From positions 143,871,699 to 143,935,698 of the forward strand of contig NC_092050.1 in assembly GCF_003086295.3 (NCBI RefSeq): a stretch of 64,000 bases of DNA. Reading direction: 5' to 3'. This document shows, in pieces, positions 21,791 to 34,353 of this stretch. The translations under genes were made by a program, and so were the position numbers. Below the pieces are notes generated by a model, which was given only the letters and a program-made list of their open reading frames with translations, was not told where the DNA came from and searched no databases. Numbering within the stretch: position 1 is the stretch's first letter; every line of letters begins with the position of its first letter. The stretch is from Arachis hypogaea (lineage: Eukaryota > Streptophyta > Magnoliopsida > Fabales > Fabaceae).

Positions 21791-24700
21791 TACGAAAGTC
21801 ATAGTCCATGTAAGATAAGTAAAGCTGATACAACAAGTCCAATTCACTAAATAATGCCACTTCAAGTAATCACAAAGAACTTTAAAGGAATCATCACTCA
21901 GATTTGATATCAAATAAATAGCACACCTTTCTTGAATTCTCAAATAAATATCATTCTGTAAATCGTTCAAACACATCGGCATAAAGGCATGCAAATTCTT
22001 TGAATGCCCCACAACATTCTTTGTGTGGATAATTGGGTCCTTTGCATTTGCTTGTGATTATTGTGTAATTCGCGAACTCGAAATTCACAGAACAACCTGC
22101 AGATTCAGGGGAAAACCAGTGTCATGAGAACAGCTTGGCCTAGATTCCATATATATTTTAACAGCAAGTAGTAACGTCTGCAATGAGTTTGCAAACAAAC
22201 CAAGACAAAATTGGCAACTATAAAATCATGATTCATGAGGTGATAATAGATGAAAGACATAAGAAAGTGATTAAAACACATGCCATGTGGCAGCACTTTC
22301 CACTTGCCTTGTGCATTTGATAATTCATATCACCAAACTCTAACCTTTCAGGCTTCAGCATACACAAAACAGTTCAAATGTCACGGCAAAACCAAATTGC
22401 AGCATGCTGAAAATCCTCTACAGATCAGAGACACAGGTAATGCACTAGATTTGCATGAAGTGATGAAAATATACTAAGACATCCTATAAAGATGGATATC
22501 TCAAATAAGTAATCAACAAAACTAAAGTAGTTTAATAGCAATCGTTATTCAACTATTCATAAGTATTTGTGCTATTTGTATACGCAAGAGCTTATCAGAA
22601 ATGGCAAATCGAGTCACATTTGAAGTTAGAGTTATCTCTAAACGAATAATGAAAATCCTCATACAGAGCAGACTGATCTCAACAATAAAAGGAAAGGAAA
22701 TGTGGTTAGCTATGTCCATATAATTCATCTACTGTTGTTTTCAATTTTCGAATAAAAAATGTTGGTAGATCTAAAAGCATAAAGATGTTTAAGAAATTGC
22801 AAACCTCTCTTAGCCTGAAAAAGATGGCGATCCGAATGTGCCTGAGAATCAAAAATTGTGTCTGTAATTAGAAAACCCAAACGTTAGAAGAAGAAAAAAA
22901 GGGAGTCAGCAGGAGCTTGAAAAAGAGAAGGGAAATGCAGGATCTAATAAAATGCAGCTAACCAATATCATCCCCAAACCAGCAAATGCAGGATCATAAA
23001 ATTTGAGTTAAGGAAGAAAAAAAGACAAAGTTGACATGAATTACATGTACATTTGTAGCCAGTGGCTAGCAATATCTAATGCTAGCAAGGACAAGAAGAT
23101 TAAGCCAGGCCTTTACACAAATTTAGCACAAAATTCAGGTTTACATGCCCATGCTTAAATGACAGCAAATTATGAACAATTAAAAAGGAGAAAAATCTTA
23201 CTTGTAAACTTGGGAAAGAACAACAAATAGACAAGCAGTGCTAATTCTAATATTAAGAAAGCCACATTAATTCAAAGAACACAAAAATCAAACAATGTAA
23301 AGAACTATAAGTTTAACAACGCATTCTTTGGCTTGCAGAAACAGAAAGAGATAGAGATAATCTGTCTGTAACCATGTCCAGAACAGCTCCGAAGGTTGAC
23401 ACTGAATCAAGAAAACCAGGTTAATATTTATTTATCAAATAGACCAGTTACCTTTTTAAACTAAACAAGTTAGTATAGAGGAAATGCTGTCCCACTCTGT
23501 GGTCAAGACTTGCCACAAAGCCCCTAAGTCTGAACCCAATATATTTTTAAACAACATCTAGTCTTACCAGTTCAGCAAAACTTTACTAGAAAGAGATAAT
23601 GTGTACATAACACTCGTCAAAGAATTATATAAACAGATAGAATAAAATTGGTATGACCTCTACAAGAAAGCTTATACTTTGATTGAATTTGCGAGTGGCC
23701 CAACCATTCACAGCATCACATACGAAAGAACAACCAATAGTGCAAGCTTTTCAGGTTCATAATAATTAGTATCACAATTCATAATATCATCTCTTCCTAG
23801 CATATGTGTAATAAATTTAAAAGATAAGTATAATTCTTCACTTAATAAAACAAAATAAAATCCATGCAAATATAAAAAAAGTAAAAAAAATATTACAAGA
23901 CCACATGCAACTGCAATGTTCGACAACTGAACGTAGACTCCATGGCCTACCATTCATTAATAATTTTTCTTTTTTTCTATAGATATAAATAGATATAAAT
24001 CCACTGAATTTCAGCAACAAATTAAAGTTGAAAGAAACAAAGAATGAATAATCCATAGCTTCTAACCTCATCAAATAATTGATGAGCCAAGAAGAAATCT
24101 CCACACTTTTTCTCCCTTGAGCAAGAAAACAGCAAAACAGTGTAATAGTAACTCCTCCTTTCAGCAACAAAAACCTTTGTTTCTTTTATTCCACTTACAA
24201 AGAACCCCCTTCTTTAAATCTCACCCTTAAAATTAACTATTGGCAATAAAATAACATTGACCATGCTTGACTTTATTCGATTTAAAAAGCATACACTGAC
24301 CTGAAAAAGAAATCGAGAAAAATCAATATATCATTACATAGTATACGAATAGCAAAAAGGTTGCACCAAATCTGATCTCAACAAATTTTAGTTAGTCCAC
24401 TTTGCAAAATATGTAACAAGGTCCCCTTGCCCAAAATACATGTGATGGGTGGTGCTTTGCTGTGTCAACAATCGATCGTGATTTTTGAAGAAATAAGAGT
24501 TGTAGCCAAATGAAAAGGATGGATATAAAATAATGGGCACAAGTAGTGTGACACCAAGGGGAAGAAGAGTTTATCCCTAAAGCAAACAATTAAAAGCAAC
24601 AACGACACGAGGACACCCCCTCGCTGTGCGGACAATTAAAAGCATTCTTTTTATTCTACAGTTTGAGAAGAAACCAAATAGCCAAATATTCACACTGCAG

Positions 24701-25388
24701 AAATTATTCCAAAGGAAGGTAGCTAGATGGCTAGCAATTTTTGAAATAACATAACCAAACAAAAGTGACATTGAATTTTTAAGACTAATTCTGCATACTA
24801 GTAGGTGAAGTATTAAATTACCATGACAAAATCTCAGGGTACAAACCTCTAAGCAAGAGAAAAGGTTTTATTTATAGACTCCAATATGTTTTAATAATTC
24901 TGAGGCCAGAAATTTCAATGCTTAGGAATCAAACAAGGTTAAATAAGCAAATACATTTCATTATTCCTCCCTCAATCTACTTTAATTCACTATAGTTTGA
25001 TACCCTAATAATAATAATAATAATAACATGAATTCTAAGACATATTTTCATTCCATAGCCTTAATAATAAATGAATTTTCAAGTGGAACAGTAGATAAAC
25101 GACGCAGCAATTGTTTCATCCTAATAAACAAGTTGGACAAGGCAGTAGCTTCCTTCAGAAAAGCCAGTAGCGAAGAATGAAATCAACCTGTTGCATTTTC
25201 AAATTGGCATCACTTATCCTCAGAGAAGAAGGAAATTCATTCCAAAAGATCTGCCTAGAATTCTTTTCGTTTCACATTTTCTCACCAACATTACACACTA
25301 AATTATCAACCAATTCAAGAACAAAATCAAAAACACAAACTACAAAATAGATAAATAAATGAAGGGATACATAACAAAAATCAGTTAC

Positions 25389-25792
25389 CTTCTCTTTTCT
25401 TCTTCGTCTTTTTTGAGCTTGTGATGGTTTGCAACGACACTTGGACTGCACGATTTAGGAGGAGGAGGAGAGGGCAAGGAAGTGCTTCTGCTTCTGTGCC
25501 TTGTGCGGCGCCTCGGCGAAGACGGTGACCGCGTTCTGCTTCTGCGGCGCCTGTGGCTAGGGAATCAGCTTCTTCTCCTGAAAATTCTGAACTAATCCCA
25601 TGATTCAAAAGCAAAGTTGAAACGGAAACCAAGAGATTGGAAATGGAATTGCAGAAGAAAAAGATTGATAGAGGACCTTGAGGATGTTCGATCCCTTCGA
25701 GAGTGAGAGTGAGCATGACAGTGAGAAACAGGGGAACGGGAGTATCTTCTTCTGTGGGAAGGTGAACGCGAACGAGACAAGTTCCGAGCCAT
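25389..25792 (-). pseudogene. Captured 5' exons of an ARGLU1-like RS-domain splicing gene
   Basis: Two exons read leftwards. Exon A is 25,677-25,792 (ATG at 25,792), beginning MARNLSRSRSPSHRRRYSRS. Exon B is 25,389-25,577, encoding RRRSRTRSPSSPRRRTRHRS, a Pro/Ser segment and then KLKKDEEEKRR. Both junctions have GT-AG. The RS-rich start followed by a KLKKDEEEKRR-type coiled-coil entry resembles plant ARGLU1-like proteins, nuclear RS-domain splicing co-factors. Only about the first 100 residues are recognisable; the long Glu/Arg coiled coil is absent. Surrounding sequence on the right (25,800-26,200) could be the captured promoter and 5' UTR. I infer transduplication by the CACTA element. Family naming rests on pattern recognition, not alignment. 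Confidence 0.55.
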
Positions 25793-26607
25793 GGATGAGC
25801 AAATTTTCAAAACCTAACTCGGTAACTCGTCGCCAACTCGCAAATCCTCGCTCACTAATCACCACTGATAATGATTTAGGGTTTACCTACTCTTAAAACC
25901 AGCAATGAAGCATCGATGGAAAGGCCGCTGCACGAGGAACAGATCGGCGCCAGAGAGAGCTGCAACAGAGGGGTTAGGGGTTAGTAGCGACAGAAGGGAG
26001 TGGCAGCAGAGGGAGCATCGACAGAAGATTTGCGACGGCAAGTGAGCGGAAGGTGAGGGTGAGGCACAACGAGGAAGGGGTTAGGGTGAGGCACAATGAA
26101 GAGACTGTTAGGGTTAGCGTTCTTTGAACGAGTTAATGTTTGAAGAAGGAGTTCTCTGAAAGAGGTTAGGGGTTTTTGAATGAGTTAGGGCTGAGGCAGA
26201 TTGAAGGGTTATCTGAAAGAGTTTAGGAGTAAGCACGCGCGAGTTCTTTGAAATTTTTTTTGGGAACCTTTTGGCCACGCTTTTGAAGCGTGCAAAAAGA
26301 CTTGTAGAAACAGCTACGCTTTAAAAGCACTACAATAATAAAATTTTGTCGCCACGCTTCCAAAACGTGCCGGTTTCTCTCTAAAGTGTAGCAAAAAAAA
26401 ACGTGGCCAAATTTTGAATCAATTGCTACCCTCATAAAAGCGTGGCCATTGACCCCTTTCGCCACGCTTTTGAAGCGTAGCAAATAAAAGGTGGCCAAAT
26501 CTCTATTTAATCGCCACTCATAAAAGTGTGGCCATTGATCACTTTTGACCATACTTTAAAACGTGGCAAAAAAAACATGGCCATAAGCCTTTTTTCTTGT
26601 AGTGATA

Positions 26608-28040
26608 AAAACAAAAACTTATTGGACTAATCTCTTCGTCTATAAAATTTTTCCATGTAAACAATACTATTTAACAAGTAGAATTATTTTAGATTATCCA
26701 TTACATTTCTACTCTATTTCTCCTTTTCTCCTTTTTTCCAACAATGGTTTTTGTCTTTTTTTTTTCTTTTGCCTTTATTCTAAATCATGTGAGAATAATG
26801 AGATCTTATCCCTCTTCATTTTACACTAAATCATAGTACCAAGATGAGTATATATTAGACTCTATTTAAACCTATCTAAATGAGGTATGTATATTACGCT
26901 TCTCTACTTCATATTCTCACATTAAAGTCTAAATGCTAATGGCTAAAGTTTTAGCGGGTTGGTAAAACTCAATAAACTACCACAATTTCTTAGCTAAATT
27001 GTACAAGATTAAATTCTTGTCACTAAATTATTGCAAAAGATAATTGAATTTTACATATAAGTATGATACCAAATTTCTTCCACGATTTAGAAAAAGGAAT
27101 AAGATTATAACAAAAGTTGGTTCAGGATAATCTACTAATATTGATATCTTTATTTTATTTGCATAAATTTTTCTATTATCCACCACAATCAAATATGATT
27201 TTATAATGTATCATAATATAATATGACTATTGGTGAACTCTACCAAACACTACTTAGACTTGTTTGGATGGTTTTTTTTCTATAAACCTTTATTTTATAA
27301 ATTAAATTTATTTTATGTTTCAACGTGGACTTATCTTTTTGAAATTTTTATTTAGATAGAATATTAAAATATATTATTTTAATCTTAAATATCTTTTTTA
27401 TGTTAAATAAAAAATCTCTTCCTAAAAAGAGAAAATTATAACCTTTCAAAAAATATTTTTTTATAATAATTCTACTTTTAAAGACTAAACACATAAAAAA
27501 ATTAAAAATTATTTAACTAATTTTTTTTTCAACGTGAGATTATTGTTTTGTACAGAAAGGTCAAATTATATGTATTGCGAAAAGGTCAAATTTCTTTGTT
27601 TAAATATAATTTGACCAATTCATAATAAATTTTGATGGTCCTTAATATTATTTTTTTATTCTAAAACCTATAAGTTTATAATAAATTTTTTTAAAAACAT
27701 GTTCATCTATTTTTGTAATCGATGAACAAATATATACAGGTTTCCATCTAATATAAATTAAACTCAAGATGTGTAAATATATCATTTATAAGAGTTAAGG
27801 AATATTTTAGTGCAGCATTCTTTTCATAGCTAATAAAGTCTAATCTTAAAGAAATCGAACATTATTTATTTATTGTTCAAAAGAATTTGAACTTTATTTG
27901 TTACACATAAGAAAAATTTCTTTAGTAAAAAAAAAAAGTAAAGATTGTAGCTATTTTTTAAGAAAAAATTGTGCTTTTTATATATTATTTAAATTATATT
28001 TTTATGTTTCTTTATAAAAAGAAAATTTTATTTCCTCTTT
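26608..28040. other. AT-rich intergenic DNA, no gene recognised
   Basis: Poly-A/T-rich sequence without coding bias and with no clear repeat ends. Confidence 0.5.
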
Positions 28041-28048
28041 GTTGAGAG

Positions 28049-28597
28049 TAGGACTGACAATGAGTAGGGTAGGATAGGGTTTAGACTCTATTCTAATCTT
28101 ACTTGTGGGTTGAAAAATTTCTTAAAATTTTACCATACCCTATTTGCGGGTTAAGAATCTCTCAACCTTAACCCTACCCGCACCCTAAAGTTCTAAACCC
28201 TACCCTACCCGACCCAATCCGCAGAAACAAAAAAAAATTTCAAATAAATATAAAATTCAATCATTCCAAATTTCATACATATTAATAAAATAGAAAATAA
28301 AAAACTAAGTTCAAATTAAAATTAAAAACAATAAAATATTAAAGAAATCCAACATAAATTACAAATAATATGATCATCAAATAGTTTAGTGATTATTTCA
28401 AGTTTTTATAAGAAGAAGATTATGAGTACAAGACTCACTTTCTTCACTACATACATAACTTTTACATATATATTATATAATATATTAAGGGTGCGGGTAG
28501 GGTAGGGTAGGGTATACCCTAAACCCGTACCTTACCCTACCCGAACGGGTTGGTTCGGGTTGGGTACCTGCGGGTAGGGTATATATTGCTAGCCCTA
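28049..28597. mobile_element. hAT-type MITE with GGGTAGGG arms, TSD GTTGAGAG
   Basis: The start TAGGACTGACAATGAGTA and the inverted end TAGGGCTAGCAATATATA form imperfect terminal repeats of the hAT type (TAGGG-TG-CAAT). They are flanked by the 8-bp duplication GTTGAGAG (28,041-28,048 and 28,598-28,605). Subterminal GGGTAGGG/CCCTACCC arrays lie in opposite orientation at the two ends. The interior is AT-rich and has no transposase. Confidence 0.85.
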
Positions 28598-29939
28598 GTT
28601 GAGAGTGCTTTTCACTGTACGACTTTTCCTCGTTTGTATTCTTACTTTTCTTTCAAAATGCATATAGTTTGTTTGGGCAAGGTCTATGGTGTAGATTCTT
28701 TCTACATCTGTATATTTTTTTTTTGTCAATACTACTGTGAGACAAGTATTTAGAAAGAGTGTGATTGAAGATATTTTCTACAATTTAAAGCTCCTTTACA
28801 GATTATATTGTGACCCACAATATGTGATGACTAGATATTTTAACAAATTAATTTTGTTCATTATGACTAATTCATAGAGATGATACTAGACTGGTTGGAA
28901 TTTTTTTGTAATGGCCCAATAACTCATCTACAAATTAAACCCTATGTACCATACATCATTACCGACTACAACAGAGGCGCTGCTTTGCGGCGGTTTTTTC
29001 CTTATTAGCAGCGGTTTTAAACCGCCGCAAAATCAAATTTTGGCAGTTTAGAAGACCGCCCTGGTTATTAGCGCGGGGAAATGATTTTGCGACGATTTTC
29101 AGTAACCGCTGGTATAACCGCTGCTGAATCAGTATTTTGCGGCAACTAATTTAGTGACGGTTCTAAATCGCTGCAATATACAAATATTTGGATTTAGTCA
29201 ATTTATACCGACGATTACAAACCGCCGCAATGTTATTGCGGTTTTTTAATTTATGACTTTTGCGGCGGTTATAAAACCGCCGCTAATTCCAAATCAAATT
29301 TAAAAAAAAAGGATTTTCCTTCTGAAAAACGCTAATTTTTTTTGGTTTAATTTTAAAAATATATTTTTAGCCCTTTTTAGATTTTTTAATACTATAAATC
29401 TTAATATTTTAAAACCATTGAATCTAAACTTGTGGTAAAAACAACAAAATTAACTGAAAAACAAAATAATATATTTATAAAAAATATCAACATAGTAAAT
29501 TTCTTGCTAAGAATTACATAGTCAAATTCAAAAAAAATGTTTACTTCAAACCAAAATAAGTTCGATCCTAGGATTCTATTTTTCACTCTGTCCTTCTACG
29601 GAATTCATCCTTGCAGCGATGTCTGACGGCAACTCCTCACCCTGCCTTTGAAATAGATATCACAGAACACTCTCCATCGCCTGCCTCTTTTTTTTCTTTG
29701 CTGCTGCTTTGAACCTAATAAATTATAAGCATTGCAATCTTAATACTGTAAGTAGAAAAATGAAAGGAAGTAAACTCAGGCACACAAGATTATGAAATAT
29801 AACAACAATGAAGCATTTTATCAAATATCAGTTGAGCAAAAACATTCTTTTAAATCAACATAAGAATAAAAACAAAAACAACTTGCAACCATTTCACAAC
29901 AGATTTCAACACACAAATTATTTACCAATAAGTAGTAGT

Positions 29940-30175
29940 AGAAGTGTGGCTCGAATATCAAATGTTGCGCAAGGCAGGTTTCCTCTTCCTTTACTTCCAA
30001 CAGAAACACCCAATGCAATGTCATCAGTAGCTGCTCCAGCCAAATGAATTAGTGGCCAATAGAGCAAGGCAGCCGGAACACGTTCGATTAACTGCATTGC
30101 ACTTGTGAGACTTGGATTTCTACCATTTTGTACATCATCTCCAAAGGACAGAGCCATAGCTGGATGAACTTTTAA
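29940..30175 (-). pseudogene. Captured host exon, conserved plant protein of unknown identity
   Basis: The minus strand encodes about 75 residues with a strongly protein-like composition, including VPAALLYWPLIHLAGAATDD and GVSVGSKGRGNLPCATFDIR. It ends at a GT donor near 29,935. I have a weak recollection of similar segments in Arabidopsis seed-maturation-like proteins but cannot confirm it. It lies in the same orientation as the FHA exons 1.5 kb upstream, so it may be part of a chimeric captured transcript. Confidence 0.4.
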
Positions 30176-30954
30176 GCACAATCGAGAAAATAGTATGTCA
30201 CGCATTAAGGAAATAAAATAGAGGGTTGAGCAAAACAGATATGATATGCCAACAAATACTTAAACGAAAGCCATAAACATCAACAAAAATTTTAAGGGGT
30301 CATCCAGATAGACAATATTCAGAATACATCATCAATCAAAAATAAACTTAATCAGTGTGGGGAGTCATTTAATTTCTTATAAATGCTTCTTCATCGGACA
30401 ATATAGATGTAATAAGAAAAATCAATTCTCAAATCCAAATCCAATAAATCCAAATCGTTTTAAATAATTATGAATTGGATTGGGAAGTAAAAGTGAAATC
30501 AATACTATGCAAATTGTAACAAAATTATATTAAATTTTTTATATAAATCGATCTAAATTAGCATGTATTTAATATTTATAGTTCAATTGTATGTCCATAT
30601 ACGAGTGTAGGAGGAGTGTCTCATAAATTGCTCTCTGCCTTAATTGTTGTCATAAGTAACCAATATAACTTACTAAATCATTAGATCAACAATGATTTAC
30701 TTTTGTCTTACTAGTTTGTACTCAATAACAGTCTAACATCATAACACCGTTATAGTAAATTATTAGACACTTGCAATGATTTACATGTAAATTTTGAGTT
30801 TACTTCGTCAACAACAAATTAAAAAAGAGGACACAAATGCATATATTTTTCAATCAAGATATTCATGTAGAATTGATTTTCAACCAATTTATTTACCTAA
30901 ATTACCCCGAAAAGAATGTACGTGTATTAATTAATTCATCGTATATCTTGCTGA

Positions 30955-31010
<56 letters not shown>
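30955..31010. repeat. (AT)n microsatellite
   Basis: A TA dinucleotide run of about 55 bp. Confidence 0.9.
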
Positions 31011-31013
<3 letters not shown>

Positions 31014-31585
31014 TCGTACTCCTAATCTATCTATCTATCTTGGTCAGCCTATATATAATTGTTGTTGCACATTTTAATCAGCCTGAATCCCTTCAGTCAA
31101 GTTTATTATAGGAGCCAAACTGTGACCAACCTAGCTACAATCAAGTCTATATATTCTAATAACTTGGGGATGTGCATTTATCAATGTATAACTTGGGGAT
31201 ATGAATTTATCAAAAAAGCATACCATTGGTGAATCCATAAAATGCACTTGTAGTGGCACCAATAGCAGCAATCTGTGCAATATTAAAATCCATGAACAAA
31301 GTTTACAACTTTAAAACACCCATATAATTAAAAATAGTAAAATTTCTATACTACACTCAATTGCATCCTTCACTACACTCAATTTGAACGGCGTCTCTTG
31401 AAAGGGGAGCTACGTAGTGAAGATTACTGGGTACAAAAAATGAGCAAAACCAATTTCAAAGTGCATAGAAATAAAGTTCAGAATAAATCAAATAAAAAAG
31501 AAAACACCAGAAGTAATGAGCAGAGCAGAAGGAAGGAGGCACTAACAACGAGTAGAAGTTGGGACGTTCTTGCGATAGGTCTTAC

Positions 31586-32759
31586 CATTAATTTGAATAG
31601 CACCTTTACCTCTTGTGATTTCCAGTAATGCAACAGGTGAACCTCCACGTTGTGTAGAATAACAACCATGATCAGTAATCTAAAATAGTAATTACCCAAA
31701 ATGCATCATACAAATGACTCATTTTCTATAACCAAAATGCAAACTAGATAGATCATTAGAAATTCACCCGCCTATTTTGAATTGCATAAAATAGAAAGTG
31801 GAACCTACTCTACCTCGATGTTACTCAACTTACATAAAATATTGCCAACAGTTGGATCTTTAAGCCATAAATTGCACTGACAACCTTGGCCAATGGTGAA
31901 GATAGGATCACACATAGGTTGATGAGGAATCTGGAGAAGAAAGAAAAACAAATATGATTAATGCTAGATTGACATGACTAATGAAAACACAATCGGCTCA
32001 TAATTCTCCCCATTTTAAGCCCAAAAGAGCAGAAGATACTTCAAAGTAGATGTCTCACTTACTCATGTCTAGCACGGTAGCATCTATATATTTTATGGTG
32101 AAATCACACACAAAATTGCTTTTATCAAGTAATGCAAAATCTTTGGCGCAAAATATCACTAACTGTCGCATGATATTGCAAGAAACAAAATTTTCTCTAG
32201 CTAGAAGAATACAACAACAACCAAGCCATATCTCATTTGGTTGGGTGCACTAAATGAATCAAACATTGCCATCCATAGTGTCCTTATCATAGATCATATC
32301 TGCATAGAACTTTAAAACATATTCAAAACACTTGGCATATTATCGAATACTTGGCATGCAAAAGCATAAACAACACAAAATAACACTAACAAGCATTCTT
32401 TGCAACACCAATTCAAAATTTCGCACCAATGACATAAAAAGTCAGTAGCATTTCGCAGCTACTCAGCAAAGCATCAGTCAATCAATCCAAACAATTTGAA
32501 ATTCAAACTCAAGAAGCTCTTAACAGCATGTTTAACTATGTATAAACTAACACTAATTCCAATAAGAAAATCCTAATTCTAACCTAAACTCAACTAACAA
32601 CAGCAAATAATTCTAAGCAAATCAAATTAATACTAGAATCAACATATAACTAATCCTAAATTAACTAAAATAGAGAAGAAAAGGTGATCTGAGAACCTGA
32701 GTCGAGTTAATACTAGAGTGGCTCTGTTCTGATTCTGCGACTAGGAATGAGAGAGGCAT
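31586..32759 (-). pseudogene. Captured FHA-domain exons of a plant AAA-ATPase-like gene
   Basis: Three exons read leftwards: about 32,697-32,759 (ATG at 32,759; SEQSHSSINSTQ), 31,814-31,930 (PIFTIGQGCQCNLWLKDPTV, CKLSNIE) and 31,586-31,649 (GGSPVALLEITRGKGAIQIN). The pattern matches the FHA phosphopeptide-binding module found at the N-terminus of plant FHA-AAA ATPases. The first two exons have GT-AG junctions. The third has CACAA where an AG acceptor would be expected just before 31,649, so splicing may be lost. The downstream ATPase is absent. The Athila copy is inserted just upstream of the first exon (TSD GAGAG at 32,770), separating it from its presumed 5' flank at 43,726-44,040. Confidence 0.6.
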
Positions 32760-32774
32760 GGGCGAGTTAGAGAG

Positions 32775-34353
32775 TGGTGCACGAATTGTGAATCACACTT
32801 TTCACAACGCGTACCACTAACCAGCAAGTGCACTGGGTCGTCCAAGTAATACCTTACGTGAGTAAGGGTCGAATCCCACGGAGATTGTTGGTTTGAAGCA
32901 ATCTATGGTTATCTTGTAAATCTTAGTCAGGAAGTCAATTATGTTTATCAGTTGAATTGTGAATAACCAAGAGAGCATAAATTAAAGGTTACTTGTTGTG
33001 CAGTAATGGAGAATATGTTGGAGTTTTGGAGATGCTTTGTCTTCTGAATCTCTGCTTTCCTCTGTCTTCTGATTCACGCACGCACGCCCTCCTATGGCAA
33101 GCTGTGTGTTGGTGGATCACCGTTGTCAATGGCTACCTTCCGTCCTCCCAGTGAAAACTATGCTCACGCGCTCTGTCACAGCACGGCTAATCACCGGTTG
33201 GTTCTCGATCCGGTTGGAATAGGATTTACTATCCTTTTGCATCTGTCACTAACGCCCAGCCTTCAGGAGTTTGAAGCTCGTCACAGTCATTCAATCCTTG
33301 AATCCTACTCGGAATACCACAGACAAGGTTTAGACTTTTCGGATTCTCATGAATGCCGCCATCAGTTCTAGCTTATACCACGGAGATTCTGATTAAGAGA
33401 TCTCAGAGATACTCATTCAATCGGATATAGAACGGAGGTGGTTGTCAGGCACACGTTCATGGTTGAGGAAGGTGATGAATGTCACTGATCATCACCTTCA
33501 TCACAATTAAGCGCGAATGAACATCTTAGATAGGAACAAGCGTGTTTGAATGGAAAACAGAAATACTTGCATTAATTCATCGAGACACAGCAGAGCTCCT
33601 CACCCCCAACAATGGGGTTTAGAGACTCATGCTGTCAGAGAATACAAAGTTTAGATCTGAAATGTCATGAGATACAAAATAAGTCTCTAAAAGTTGTTTA
33701 AATACTAAACCAGTAGCCTAGGGTTACAAAATATGAGTGGACTATGATGGATGATGCAGAGATCCACTTCTGGGGCCCACTTGGTGTGCTGGGGCCCACT
33801 TGGTGTGCTGGGGCCCACTTGGTGTGTGCTGGGGCTGAGACTTTAAGCAATTCACGTGCAGAGGCCATTTGTGGAGTTGAACGCCAGTTTTTGTGCCAGT
33901 TTGGGCGTTCAACTCCAGTTTTTGATCCTTTTCTGGCGCTGGACGCCAGAATTGGGCAGAGGACTGGCGTTGAACGCCAGTTTACGTCGTCTATTATTGT
34001 GCAAAGTATGAACTATTATACATTTCTGGAAAGCCCTGGATGTCTACTTTCCAACGCAATTGGAAGCGCGCCATTTCGAGTTCTGTAGCTCCAGAAAATC
34101 CACTTTGAGTGCAGGGAGGTCAGAATCCAACAGCATCAGCAGTCCTTTTTCAGCCTGAATCAGATTTTTGCTCAGCTCCTTCAATTTTAGCCAGAAAAAT
34201 ACCTGAAATTACAGAAAAACACACAACTCATAGTAAAGTCCAGAAATATGAATTTTTCCTAAAAACTACTAGGAATAGACTAAAAACTAACTAAAACATC
34301 CTAAAAACTATATGAAATTAACCCCAAAAAGCGTATAAAATATCCGCTCATCA
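32775..34353 (-). repeat. 3' LTR of the Athila element
   Basis: 1,579 bp, TG..CA. It contains three tandem copies of a 19-bp unit (CTGGGGCCCACTTGGTGTG, about 33,771-33,833) where the other LTR has two, and a cluster of GGCGTT/AACGCC palindromes at 33,876-33,981. Confidence 0.93.

Larger units (their letters stand above)
20611..26604. mobile_element. CACTA (CMC/En-Spm) element, non-autonomous, TSD ATA
   Basis: The left end starts CACTACAAGAAAACAAG and the right end is TTTTTTCTTGTAGTG, its inverted copy. ATA flanks both sides (20,608-20,610 and 26,605-26,607). Both subtermini hold many copies of a CGCTTTTAAAGCGTGGC-type motif in both orientations (about 20,645-20,985 and 26,270-26,580), the usual transposase-binding arrays. 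No transposase gene is visible. The interior contains host-like exons (see the ARGLU1-like entry) and intron-like AT-rich DNA, so it looks like a gene-capturing CACTA mobilised in trans. Confidence 0.88.
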
